Under the pieces are notes generated by a model, which was not told where the DNA came from, did no database searches, and worked only from the letters and a program-made list of their open reading frames with translations. The position numbers were made by a program, and so were the translations under genes. A stretch of 64,000 nt of DNA, taken from the NCBI GenBank assembly GCA_900095095.1, contig FMBT01000347.1:62001-126000 (forward strand), written 5' to 3'. The DNA is from Fragilariopsis cylindrus CCMP1102. Its lineage: Eukaryota > Bacillariophyta > Bacillariophyceae > Bacillariales > Bacillariaceae. Positions 22,901 through 31,847 of this stretch are shown piece by piece (position 1 is the first letter of the stretch; each line of letters starts with the position of its first letter).

Positions 22901-23211
22901 AGTCGGAATTGAAGGCTATGACCTCGGCGTGTATCATATTTACAGTTTTTATATTGGGTGGTGGTACCTTTTACGTGACGGAGGCTTTAGGATTGTCCCC
23001 AAAATCAAAAAGCGAGAGCAAGTCAGACCACCAAATGGAAATGATAGGATTGCTTAGCTCAACAAACTCGACAGACACTACTGAAGATAGAGCAGAAGAA
23101 ATTGACGGGGAGGAACCTATACCTGAGTACGATCAGAATGGCACGACTCCGTCAAAAAATCTCCGACGACCCGGTAGACCAGTGAGGAGACAGCGAAAGT
23201 TGGTATGTTAA
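19925..23211 (+). CDS. Na+/H+ exchanger (CPA1/NHE family) with long N-terminal extension
   Basis: Exons 19925-21458 and 21593-23211 join in phase 1 and give about 1050 residues. I start at the ATG at 19925; the frame upstream has no ATG. A signal-anchor lies at about residues 20-40 (LLGILCILVLFVVFI), then about 430 mostly charged, lumenal-looking residues with paired Cys. The antiporter domain begins near residue 480. It shows VPPIVFEAALSIDKRSF, FGALISSIDPIAVLSVL and VVIFGESLLNDGVAIVLFE, whose Asp/Glu residues are the ion-binding site of the family. WFAGLRGAMSFAL lies near the end. It exchanges Na+ or K+ for H+ across a membrane. The last codons TTGGTATGTTAA contain a GTATGT donor, so a further small exon is possible. 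Confidence 0.9.
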
Positions 23212-23417
23212 ATAGAAAATATAAACATTTCTTATAGATTCATATTTTAGTTAATACTTAGGATTATAAATTCACTATCATTTCTAACTATAGAATAACT
23301 ACTTTGCATTCAACCCGCCATCAAAGAATTATTTCCACTTGCATTGCATCTTAATTCTTAGACTAGACCAGACTATACATAAGGAAACACAATATCCGAC
23401 AGTTTCCTGCATCATGC

Positions 23418-23422
23418 ATATA

Positions 23423-23456
<34 letters not shown>
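23418..23456. repeat. (TA)n microsatellite in convergent gap
   Basis: TA dinucleotide run with one C interruption, between the ends of the exchanger and ClpS genes. Confidence 0.95.
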
Positions 23457-23487
23457 ACGATGAAAACTACTAATTCTCACAATATCT

Positions 23488-23997
23488 CTATTTATTCTCC
23501 TCCTTGATTTCACTGTAAATCATTGGATCCGATCGAATTAGTTGTTCCTTGAATAGTTCCGCCTTTTCAAAGGGGTATTTACCACACATTGCTTCTCCGG
23601 AACTCTTTGCTTGTTGGATAACAGTAGTGGCTTGATCTTCGTCCATATCATCTACGATGGCACACATTCTCTCCATGACATGGACTGCATCGTATGATTC
23701 ATCTCCCAATAACATAAGTTTGTACATGGGTGCTTCCATAAATTCTTCATCTCTACGAGAGATTGGATCATATACTCTTTCCTTTTTCTTTTGCTCCTGC
23801 TTTGACTTCTGTACGGTTTCAACCTTTTGATTCGTCTTAACTTGTGGCTTGGCAATAGCAGCTCCACCTTCCGACTCGTTTTCTCCAGCAAATAAGCATG
23901 AAGAACGGACTGCGAAATTGGGATTAATTATAGGCGCAAAGGCGACCGTTAATTGAACAATAGAAAGAAGGAGAAAGATAACGCGTTTCATCATCAT
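23488..23997 (-). CDS. ClpS-like adaptor, plastid-targeted
   Basis: A single exon of 169 residues is read from the ATG at 23997. That start was chosen because MMMKRVIFLLLSIVQLTVAF is a signal peptide followed by the AFAP plastid motif; the frame extends further upstream to 24228 without useful content. After a Lys/Gln-rich linker, residues about 85-165 match the ClpS fold: YKLMLLGDESYDAVHVMERM, the helix DEDQATTVIQQAKSSGEA and GKYPFEKAELFKEQL. ClpS delivers N-degron substrates to the Clp protease; the plastid form would act in the stroma. The usual NDD/DDY substrate-pocket residues read GDESYD here, so substrate choice may differ from bacterial ClpS. Confidence 0.8.
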   Translation of the reverse strand: MMMKRVIFLLLSIVQLTVAFAPIINPNFAVRSSCLFAGENESEGGAAIAKPQVKTNQKVETVQKSKQEQKKKERVYDPISRRDEEFMEAPMYKLMLLGDESYDAVHVMERMCAIVDDMDEDQATTVIQQAKSSGEAMCGKYPFEKAELFKEQLIRSDPMIYSEIKEENK

Positions 23998-24434
23998 CAC
24001 GTTTGCAATATAATATTTGAGTGAAATGAAAGAAGTAGATTGGATGTCTAGTAATAAGATCTGGTTTTGATTTACACTTTGGGATAATAGCAGTAATATG
24101 TTGAATATTAAGTAACTCTTGACAGGTGATAGGTTGTTTGGTGAGGACGCTGAAGCCTCCGTTCGTGTCTGTGACAACTCGAATGTCTTCATGAAAACAT
24201 GGGGAGAACAAAAAAACATGTGGAACAAAACGAGTTACACGCGGAGGCTAAGAAAATCTGTTCGCGCCATCAATAAATTCGAAAATCTTGAAAACAATAA
24301 ATTTTAGAATTAGTTTTTGTTTTCATCATCATCATAATCAATACTGTACATCACCGAAACTCTAACCCGCTACTCACATCACAAAACATAATAGTAATAA
24401 GTTCGAAAGTAACGACATATGTCCATGATAGACG
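23998..24434. other. Divergent intergenic region between two plastid-protein genes
   Basis: The 437-bp gap is shared by the ClpS-like and ankyrin genes, both encoding predicted plastid proteins. It must hold both promoters. No motif could be assigned by eye. Confidence 0.5.
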
Positions 24435-26472
24435 ATGACGATCGGGATTATACTGCGGAGCCATCAAAACTATTTCTATCTGTTGATGATAGCTCTTGCA
24501 GTATTGATCAGCTTTTTCATTGAGCCAACAGTCTCATTCATAGCACCGAAACCGATACTGCTGCGACGACCGACCAACTTTGCTAAAGAAATTTTCGTTC
24601 GTTTTTCTTCGTCGTCAGATTCTGCTACTGGTCTTCTTGACGATACCGTACAGCAACATCAGGTCACAACAATCGATCGACGTCCACATGAGCAACGAAC
24701 AAAGGGTCCGCGACCGGCACGGCGACTCAACCATGGCTTTCGTTTCCTATATAGAAATTCGTCACATCTTCATCACAACGTAACAGCCTTCGAATATCTC
24801 ACTCAATTTTATACCGAAAAAGAAGTCATAGAGATGAATCGGACATTTCCACCGCTATTAGATCTAGATGTTCCTCGCCATGTCCACCCAAAAATACGTT
24901 TCTTACAAGAAACAATACTAACATCGTCGGATAATAACGATGGTGATGGCCAAAATAAATACAATAATATTGATAATATGAATATTTCTCAATATGAAAT
25001 TCCATCACAATATTTCGGAGCACGGTTAGAAAAAACAATCGCACCTCGTCACGCATTCTTAGTATATAACAATCTACCTAATGGTCTGTCTCTTTTACGA
25101 CGAGAAGAAGAATTGACATCTAGCAATAGTACCCGTTATGATAATCAACGAACCACCACCCGATTGCAGGAATTTCTATTGTCCTGCCGAAAAACGAAAC
25201 GATTCTCTGCTCTATGCAACCAGTGGCGAAAAGAAGAACAAGAACAGGAACAGCAACAAGAAAAACAACAAACTAACAGCTCCCATCATATAGATAATAC
25301 AAGTAACGTCGAACAGATAACGTCAAAACAAATCGAAGCTTTTGACTTTATTTTTGGTAGAGGTCTCTTGGCAGCTGCTAGGAACGAATTAGTCCAGAAA
25401 GATAACAATTGGCCACTCGAATATATAAATATTACTTCTTCCGATATTTTGAAACTATTGATTCAACATGGTGCCAATCCTTTGGAACGTGATACTCGTG
25501 GTTCTACATTGCTACACTGGGCGGCAGGTGTAGGAAATCTAGAGGCCTTCCGGACGCTTTTGCCTTACTTTCCCAATGAATTGCTAGAAAAGACAGAACG
25601 AGATGGTGCAACACCTCTTCATTGGGCATGCGCTGGTGCCAATTCTAAGGAATTTGGTACCGGTGGGCACTATTATTTGTGTCAATATATTATATCCGAG
25701 TGTGATCGTCGTAATAAAGATCGTTCTTTACAAAACCGCGATACAATACTATCCGCTAAGGATCTTGTCAATCAACGAACGAAAGATGGAAATTCGCCTT
25801 TAATGTGGGCAGCATGGTCTAGGAGTTTGGATGTCGTGAAACTTATGGTGAGATATCGTGCCGAATGGGATACTTCTAATCGCAACGGCTGTACGGTAGC
25901 TCATTGGGGTACGTGAAAAAACTCGTGCGGTTTGTAGATATTAATGTGTATTCGGCGTTGCTTACCTGCGGAACTTACTTACTTGTTTTGTATCTCTCTC
26001 GTTGATCAGCGACAAGTGGTGGAAATCTCGAGGTTTGTCAATACCTAGCCGAAGTTGTCGGGGTAGATTTTTTTGTTCCAAACACTGCTGGTAACACGCC
26101 ATTGACGCATGCAGTGGCATATGGTCGAGTCGATGTTGTTCAATGGCTTCGGGGGCGTGCCATGGCATTAGAAGAAGACGGTGACGATCTGATTGCGAAG
26201 CAATTAGTAAGTATTGTTGTAAATATGTAAATATTATATATATATATAATACGTGTGTGTGTGCGCGTGTTTCTTCTTTTTCTATTTTTGGTGTCGATAA
26301 AGAAAGTTTAATTATGGTCTATGATCTAATATGTATTCGTTCATTGATTTCTTAGGCGGCGGACTTTGCCGGCTGGAGTGACGAACAAGGAAAAGAAGAT
26401 AATGTACAGCGCAAACAGGTCTTGAAACTCTTTCAGGACGACTATTGGGACCTGATCGAAGGCGACGAATAA
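24435..26472 (+). CDS. Ankyrin-repeat protein, predicted plastid-targeted, three exons
   Basis: Exons 24435-25908, 26010-26206 and 26356-26472 give 595 residues. Both junctions keep the frame; the first completes HWATSGGNLEVCQYL, a classic ankyrin phrase. The N-terminus has a hydrophobic segment, YLLMIALAVLISFF, followed by TVSFIAPKP, matching the diatom plastid cleavage motif. Residues about 60-300 are basic and low in complexity with Gln/Glu runs. Ankyrin repeats occupy about residues 340-550 (GSTLLHWAAGVGNLEAFRTL, GATPLHWACAGAN, GNSPLMWAAWSRSLDVVKLM, GNTPLTHAVAYGRVDVVQWL). The C-terminus is acidic. It is probably a protein-binding scaffold in the plastid. The partner is unknown. Confidence 0.85.
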
Positions 26473-26871
26473 AAATATAGACATAATTTTCTACGAATAG
26501 AGAATATACGGTATCATGACGACATGGTCTCATTCTCCTATTTAAAGCCGCTCTAATCCATTTAGTACATAAATGTTGTTATTTCTGGGCTAAATATTTA
26601 TGACATGTAGATTTTGTATGCAGAGGAACAATTAATTCAAAGTGACTGTTTTGTCTGTCATTTTTTTGCCTCTCTTATCACCAATTTTTCTGGTTCTGTC
26701 AGTAGTGGTAAATAGTGGTTTTATTTTTTCCTGGTTTTGATCATCGTGGGGCCAGAGATAATAAAAAGAACATGAGAAGATACTATTGAAACTTGGTGGC
26801 TGGTATCATTTCTCTATTTTTGTGAATCTTCTGCAGCACCAGTCAGTATGTGAGGCTGATACCAATCTTAT

Positions 26872-26874
<3 letters not shown>

Positions 26875-26904
<30 letters not shown>
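26875..26904. repeat. (TA)n microsatellite
   Basis: Uninterrupted TA dinucleotide run of about 30 bp. Confidence 0.95.
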
Positions 26905-26906
<2 letters not shown>

Positions 26907-27287
26907 TTAAACTATGTATCTAATAATATTATAATAATAGACAGTATTACAACATTACTTTAGCTGATTTTTTCTACCATATTTCTTCTCTTGTGCACCT
27001 TCTATATGTGACCTGTAGGAACCTGTTCTTATGCACCTCCAAGAAAACAACAATGAATTTTCCCCTGTGCCGTTCAAGATTTATATTCTGATCTTTCCTT
27101 CTCTATTCTACTAACCTAATCAGCAGTAATGTGGATATTAATGTTGGCAGTCTTATTTCCTATGGTGAGTTTCATGCACCAAAATAGTAAATGTTTTTAC
27201 TAGGCTACTGTACTATTGTCTTTCAATTTTGACATGATTTTACACGCGCTCGGACGACGACAGACGTCTTGTCGCATGCTTGTAAAG

Positions 27288-27512
27288 TACTTCCTCCAGC
27301 TAACGCAAAATGCATCCGCGCTATTGCTTGGAATTATTACACTATAAAGCGCTTTGAACCGTTAAAATCTACCAACAACGAAATGTACGAAAAAAAATAA
27401 AAATACGTAAGGCAAGATTTTACGAAGATTTTGAGGGTTCAATGTCCTTTTATCTTCTAATAATTCCATTAGATAGCGCGCCTGCATTTTGTGTTCGCTG
27501 GAGGAAGTACGT
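27288..27512. mobile_element. Foldback (MITE-like) element
   Basis: Two arms, about 27288-27369 and 27423-27511, are inverted copies along nearly their whole length, roughly three quarters identical by eye. Shared blocks, reading the second arm in reverse complement, are GTACTTCCTCCAGC, CAAAATGCA, CGCGCTAT, TGGAATTATTA, TTGAACC and AAAATCT. A loop of about 50 bp separates them. There is no coding capacity. This is the form of a non-autonomous foldback or miniature inverted-repeat element. The transcript could also form a long hairpin. No clear target-site duplication was found. Confidence 0.65.
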
Positions 27513-27798
27513 ACTCGCTACGTATTATTTATTTATCTTCATTCCCGGAAAACGTTTGAAATTGAATCACGATTGATGAAAAAGAACAGTCAGAAAAGCA
27601 AAAGAAGCAATCCATCAACAAAATGCGTGCCAATCATTCCCTCAATCAAAGATCTTCTTTTTTAAATGGTCGGTTGAGCTCGCTAGTTTCGTAGTAATAA
27701 TTTTACTCTATCTTGATTGATTATTTCCCTTATTACAATCACACAATCAAAAACACAGAACCCTTCTCATCAAACCCTACAAAATCATCATAATCATC

Positions 27799-28210
27799 AT
27801 GAAGTACTCTATCATTGCTGTCTCACTAGCCGTAATCGTCGGTTCCTCTGTGAATGCTTTTTACAAGCCCAATCCAACTCTTCCATACCAAGTTGCCGGA
27901 AAAATCGCCGCTGACACTTTCATTCCTCGTGGAGGTGCTAGCTTCGATGCAGGTTTAGATAACGCTGAAATCGAGACTGACGGTAACATCACTCCTTCCC
28001 GGAAGTGTGGTTTCTGCATGGGATGATCCGGACAGACGAATTGTCCAGGTAAGAAAAGACAATGAATGACGTGTAGTGTAACAATAAGAAAACCAACCAC
28101 TCTTGACTCGTAACATTATTATTGTGAAGTAAACCTGGAACCTAACAAAAATGGCGAATCAATCAATCCTTCTTTCTATTTCCTTCTTCTTTACAGTGTC
28201 CGGCTTATAG
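27799..28210 (+). CDS. Small secreted or plastid protein; candidate selenoprotein
   Basis: The ATG at 27799 opens a signal peptide (MKYSIIAVSLAVIVGSSVNA) followed by FYKPNP, compatible with export or plastid import. The conservative reading stops at TGA 28024-28026 after 75 residues, ending SRKCGFCMG. Just beyond it, CAG|GTAAGA at 28048 and TTTACAG ending at 28196 are excellent splice sites. If the TGA is read through, the spliced frame continues SGQTNCP and VSGL to a TAG at 28208-28210. The product would be 87 residues with a CxxCxxU motif. A SECIS-like hairpin lies downstream. Otherwise the intron is in the 3' UTR. I do not recognise the family. The span given includes the read-through exon. 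A one-base deletion, common in this window, could also explain the stop. Confidence 0.55.
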
Positions 28211-29166
28211 GCCGGTGAAAGATCGGATTGGTTAGTAAGAGTAACTCAATAAATAGTATGGATAAATAGTGGGAAGGAATTCCCTGACCTTATCCTACCA
28301 TTTTTGTTTCTCTTTGTTCCCATCCCCGATCGACACTTCCACTTTCGAAGAGCGATCCTCCCTATCATTTCAAGTGACAAATTTGGTGTAACCACAATTG
28401 TTTCTCTGGATGACAGAAAGGGTCTCTGTTTGGAAAAGGGCTTTAAAAAAAATAGTATTTTATGTGAAAACATGTACAGAGAATTCCTCGTTACTTCATC
28501 CTTCTAGAAAATGGCAAAGGTATCCTCCATTTCGAATGACGCACTGATTTTTCCAAGGTTGAGAATCAAGTGCTGAAAGAATATCCTATTTTCTGAAAAT
28601 GAAATAGGATATAAATGGATAACTACTTGGTACGCAGATATTGATATCTGCATATTTTGTAATTTGGACCGCCAGTTCTAGAATTATGAAGATGGACTTC
28701 TTTGAACATGTAACATTAATACGCTGGAGATCTATTATAGTGGTTTAAGTATGGATACAATGCAATCAATTATATTCGTAATTAATTATTAGTGAAAGAT
28801 TTTTACAAAACCTGTTTATTTATTATTCTTGTGCAAGTAGTCATAGCTATTCAAGCACTTTCGTAATAGTAAGTACGCAACTAATTTACAATCGAAGATT
28901 GGATTTGTATTATATGTATGTTCGATGCTTACTATTCATCATAATATCAAAAGGATGAACTATGTTGTTTTGTAGTAAAAGAAGTACACTATACATTAAG
29001 TAAGGATGAATATGTAATTATATATATATATTAATAGAATACTTTTCTCGATCAAAAACGAAGAAAAGACTACTACTACTACTGCTGCTGCTGCTGCTAG
29101 AGATGTCTCCCTCCTGGTGTTATTAATAACTCTATTCCAATAGTTGGTTCCGATCGTTTCAATCTT
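28211..29166. other. Convergent intergenic region, includes SECIS-like hairpin
   Basis: About 950 bp lie between the small secreted gene and the Kelch gene end. Apart from the hairpin at 28531-28582 and a CTA/CTG repeat near 29071-29100, nothing is recognised. Open frames on both strands are short and unsupported. Confidence 0.55.
28531..28582 (+). promoter_or_regulatory. SECIS-like hairpin downstream of the candidate selenoprotein
   Basis: ATGA at 28536-28539 faces TGAA at 28574-28577, fitting the ATGAN and KGAW sides of the non-Watson-Crick quartet. Between them a 12-pair helix can form: GCACT 28541-28545 with AGTGC 28569-28573, then, past a bulged A, GATTTTT 28546-28552 with GAGAATC 28561-28567 (three A-U/G-C plus two G-U included). 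The 8-nt apical loop is CCAAGGTT, with the expected unpaired AA at 28555-28556. The quartet-to-AA spacing is slightly longer than usual. It was found by eye and may be chance. Confidence 0.35.
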
Positions 29167-31413
29167 TTAACTTTCTAGGTGCACCGTTTTCTGGGGAGGA
29201 ACTAATCGCTGCACGTCTCCCGCTAAACTTTCTCCCAGGATTCTTCCACCAAAGACGAATACTTCCCCATTTTCTGAATTTAAAGCAGCAGCATGTCCGC
29301 ACCGTTTCGGGCCACAGTCCTGAATAGCATTGGCACTATCATCTGGTTGTGGAGAAGGTCCCTCCTTCCAGGTCCATTCTTGAGTGTCCAACATATAACT
29401 TCCTTTGAAGATATTCTCCTCACCTGTCAGTTCATCTTCCTCATTGGGATCCCAGCCGCCGTAGACCATGATTGTCTTTCCGTCTTCGAGGAGCGTTGCC
29501 GAATGACCAGTGCGGGCTAATGGGGCCTTTCCGCGTATGGTAGGATTCGACCATTTCCAACCGGTGGAGGCAATGCCCCCGTTGTTGTTGTTGTTGATCG
29601 ATCCATTGGTAGTGCTTTCACTGCCGTTACTGGTTGCTTCCAAGACGTGGACAGTATCAAAACAACTTGACTTATTGTTGCCACCAAAAACAACCATCTT
29701 TTGGGATCCTACTACCGTAGCAGAATGATATGATCGTGGTTTCGGAGCCGTACCAACAATGTTTGGTGTCGTCCATATCCAACGTGTCACATCAAGAATG
29801 CTAACGCTGTTAAGCCACTTGGAACCGCGGACGCCGCCGAACAAGATTAGCTCATTAGTTTCAGGGAAGAATGTAGCTGTGTGTCCACTACGACCGGTAG
29901 GAACGTCCCCAGACTTTATACGAGATAAACAAAAGGATTCATTAACGGCCAATGATGTTAGACAATAATAAGAATGATGAGGAAGATTATATATCCTCCT
30001 TCCAGAGAAAAAAAGATAAATGAATAAATAGATGATAGTGAAATGAAAAAGGAGACGTACCACTGCTGGAGGATACCAAAGCATGATTTCTGTATCAAGA
30101 ACACGAAGAGTGTCACTAGTGATAGTCTTGCCCTTGTTGTTTGTTTGTTCACCACCAAATGCAATGATTTGTTGCCGTCCTGGAATGTACGTACTAGAAT
30201 GCCATTGTCTAGCTTCTCCTCGACAATTAATTGGTGCGTGCCAAGAACCTCCGTTCTTCGGATCGTATACATGCACATCGGACAGAATGATTGGGTCACC
30301 ATTTGTATCATAACTTGCTCCACCATACACAAGGATTTTATCTTTCTCGACCCGAGTCATGGTGTGACCCCATCTAGCTGGAGGATTTGGGTATATGATA
30401 CCTTCAGTAGTGGCGGACTCTGATGAATTAATGACAATGTCGTTGATAGCGACACCATTATCGACATCGTCTTCGTTGTTGTTGTCATCTCCTGGGTCTT
30501 CCATAGTTTTGGTATTGTCATCAGCGTCAATATCAATATTAATATCATCATCGTCACCGTCCCTGACGGTTGCAACAGAATCGCTTCCATCAAGGATATC
30601 TTGAACAGAAGGCGAGTTCCAAGCATTTGTCTTCTTCTTCGTTTCATTAGTTTCCATCATCATCAATCTTGTAGTAGTGTCGGTTGCGGTGATAACACGG
30701 ACATCATCTTCGTCTTCGGCAGCAACATCAGTGCCATCATCCTCCAACTGCGTAGGTTGAGTCGCTTGACTTGCCTGACCCATACTAATTGGTGGAAGGA
30801 AAGAATCAATAGAAGTACTATTAGTGGTAGTTGCTGGTGTATTGATGGCGCTTGTAGTTCGACTTCGTTTCGAATTTGCAGGCGTCTTCTCAGCAAGAGC
30901 TACGGTCGTCCGTTTCTTTGTCTTCTTGCTCTTAGTCTTGCTGCTCTTCTTTGTCACAGCAGTTGTTGCACCCGTTGTCATAAAAGGAAGTGTTTGTTGT
31001 CCCGGTGAGACCTTCTTTGACTTCTTTGCAGTTTCAGTTTTAGTTTCCGGTGAATTAGTATCATCTTCGACCGTTCTCGATGTCGTTCCTGTTGTAGTTG
31101 TAACGTCACTTGTACTTGTATTTGCAATGATACCCGACGACGACGAAGTCATCATCGTCTTGGATACCATCAAAGTTCCAGTAAATCCAGTTAATGATAG
31201 GATCAAGTTATCGGATTCGTTCTTGTAGGACACTTCAGATGAGGACGTCATGGACGATAGCTTGAAGTCGACGCCATTGAAACTCAGAATGATGGCGGGT
31301 GCGGTAGTAGCATCATCAGCAGTTCCGGTTGTTCCAGCAGGAGAAACATCAGCAGAATGCATTATTGCATCATGATAATGTTGAGTCGATTGCGAGGACA
31401 ATAGAGTAGGCAT
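29167..31413 (-). CDS. Kelch-repeat protein with Ser/Thr-rich N-terminal half
   Basis: About 699 residues are read after removing an in-frame 147-nt intron (30060-29914, donor GTACGT, acceptor ATAAAG). The unspliced frame stays open but inserts a hydrophobic non-conserved stretch into a Kelch blade. Residues 1-340 are low complexity: Thr/Ser rich, Lys-rich patches such as KKSSKTKSKKTKKRT, then acidic. The second half is a Kelch propeller: PPARWGHTMTRV, ILVYGGASYD, IIAFGGEQ, GRSGHTATFFPETNELILFGG, PRSYHSATVVGSQKMVVFGG, RTGHSATLL and CGHAAALNSENGEVFVFGG. Each blade has the GG and RxxH pattern. Kelch propellers bind proteins; the basic N-half could be nuclear. The specific role is unknown. It diverges from TMEM94 with a 434-bp gap. 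Confidence 0.85.
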   Translation of the reverse strand: MPTLLSSQSTQHYHDAIMHSADVSPAGTTGTADDATTAPAIILSFNGVDFKLSSMTSSSEVSYKNESDNLILSLTGFTGTLMVSKTMMTSSSSGIIANTSTSDVTTTTGTTSRTVEDDTNSPETKTETAKKSKKVSPGQQTLPFMTTGATTAVTKKSSKTKSKKTKKRTTVALAEKTPANSKRSRTTSAINTPATTTNSTSIDSFLPPISMGQASQATQPTQLEDDGTDVAAEDEDDVRVITATDTTTRLMMMETNETKKKTNAWNSPSVQDILDGSDSVATVRDGDDDDINIDIDADDNTKTMEDPGDDNNNEDDVDNGVAINDIVINSSESATTEGIIYPNPPARWGHTMTRVEKDKILVYGGASYDTNGDPIILSDVHVYDPKNGGSWHAPINCRGEARQWHSSTYIPGRQQIIAFGGEQTNNKGKTITSDTLRVLDTEIMLWYPPAVVRLLFHFTIIYLFIYLFFSGRRIYNLPHHSYYCLTSLAVNESFCLSRIKSGDVPTGRSGHTATFFPETNELILFGGVRGSKWLNSVSILDVTRWIWTTPNIVGTAPKPRSYHSATVVGSQKMVVFGGNNKSSCFDTVHVLEATSNGSESTTNGSINNNNNGGIASTGWKWSNPTIRGKAPLARTGHSATLLEDGKTIMVYGGWDPNEEDELTGEENIFKGSYMLDTQEWTWKEGPSPQPDDSANAIQDCGPKRCGHAAALNSENGEVFVFGGRILGESLAGDVQRLVPPQKTVHLES

Positions 31414-31847
31414 AATGATTTATGATCAGACAGTTCTTGTTTCTTTGCTTGCTTCCGTTGTCGTTTGTCTGTATCGTATCGTTGTACAATTGTAGCGTTA
31501 GGCTTTTTATCGATTAAAAAGGGTGGATTTGTAATCTTATGCTCTGAACGAACACAACATTCGAAAGCTGATGCACAAAACTTGACTTCTACAGTACGCT
31601 AGCTAGCGGTATGAACAAGGAAACTCATTTTTTATCCTGCAGGCGCGCCAGAATTTTAATTTCAATGTTGTTTTTTTTGGCGCGATAATTTACCGTGACT
31701 GACCCTGGAGGCATACTCACTCGTGACTAAATAGCAGCTGATCGAGATTCAGTTAGTTGCTTTTTGACAACAATCAACAATCTGAAAGCATCCATCATCA
31801 ATCATCAAGAAGATCTTTTAATTTCATTTGCGATTTACGAAAGGACG
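31414..31847. other. Divergent intergenic region, Kelch and TMEM94 genes
   Basis: This 434-bp gap holds both promoters. The frame of the downstream gene is open back to 31764 but without an ATG. No motif is assigned. Confidence 0.5.

Larger units (their letters stand above)
26473..27798. other. Intergenic region holding a (TA)n tract and a foldback element
   Basis: There is no supported protein gene. A (TA)n tract lies at 26875-26904 and a large imperfect inverted repeat at 27288-27512. The final 280 bp lead into the small secreted gene. Confidence 0.6.

Noticed and set aside
28246-28507. Opposed short frames after the small secreted gene
   Set aside because: No start context, domain or conservation cue; the region is better explained as 3' UTR and intergenic DNA.
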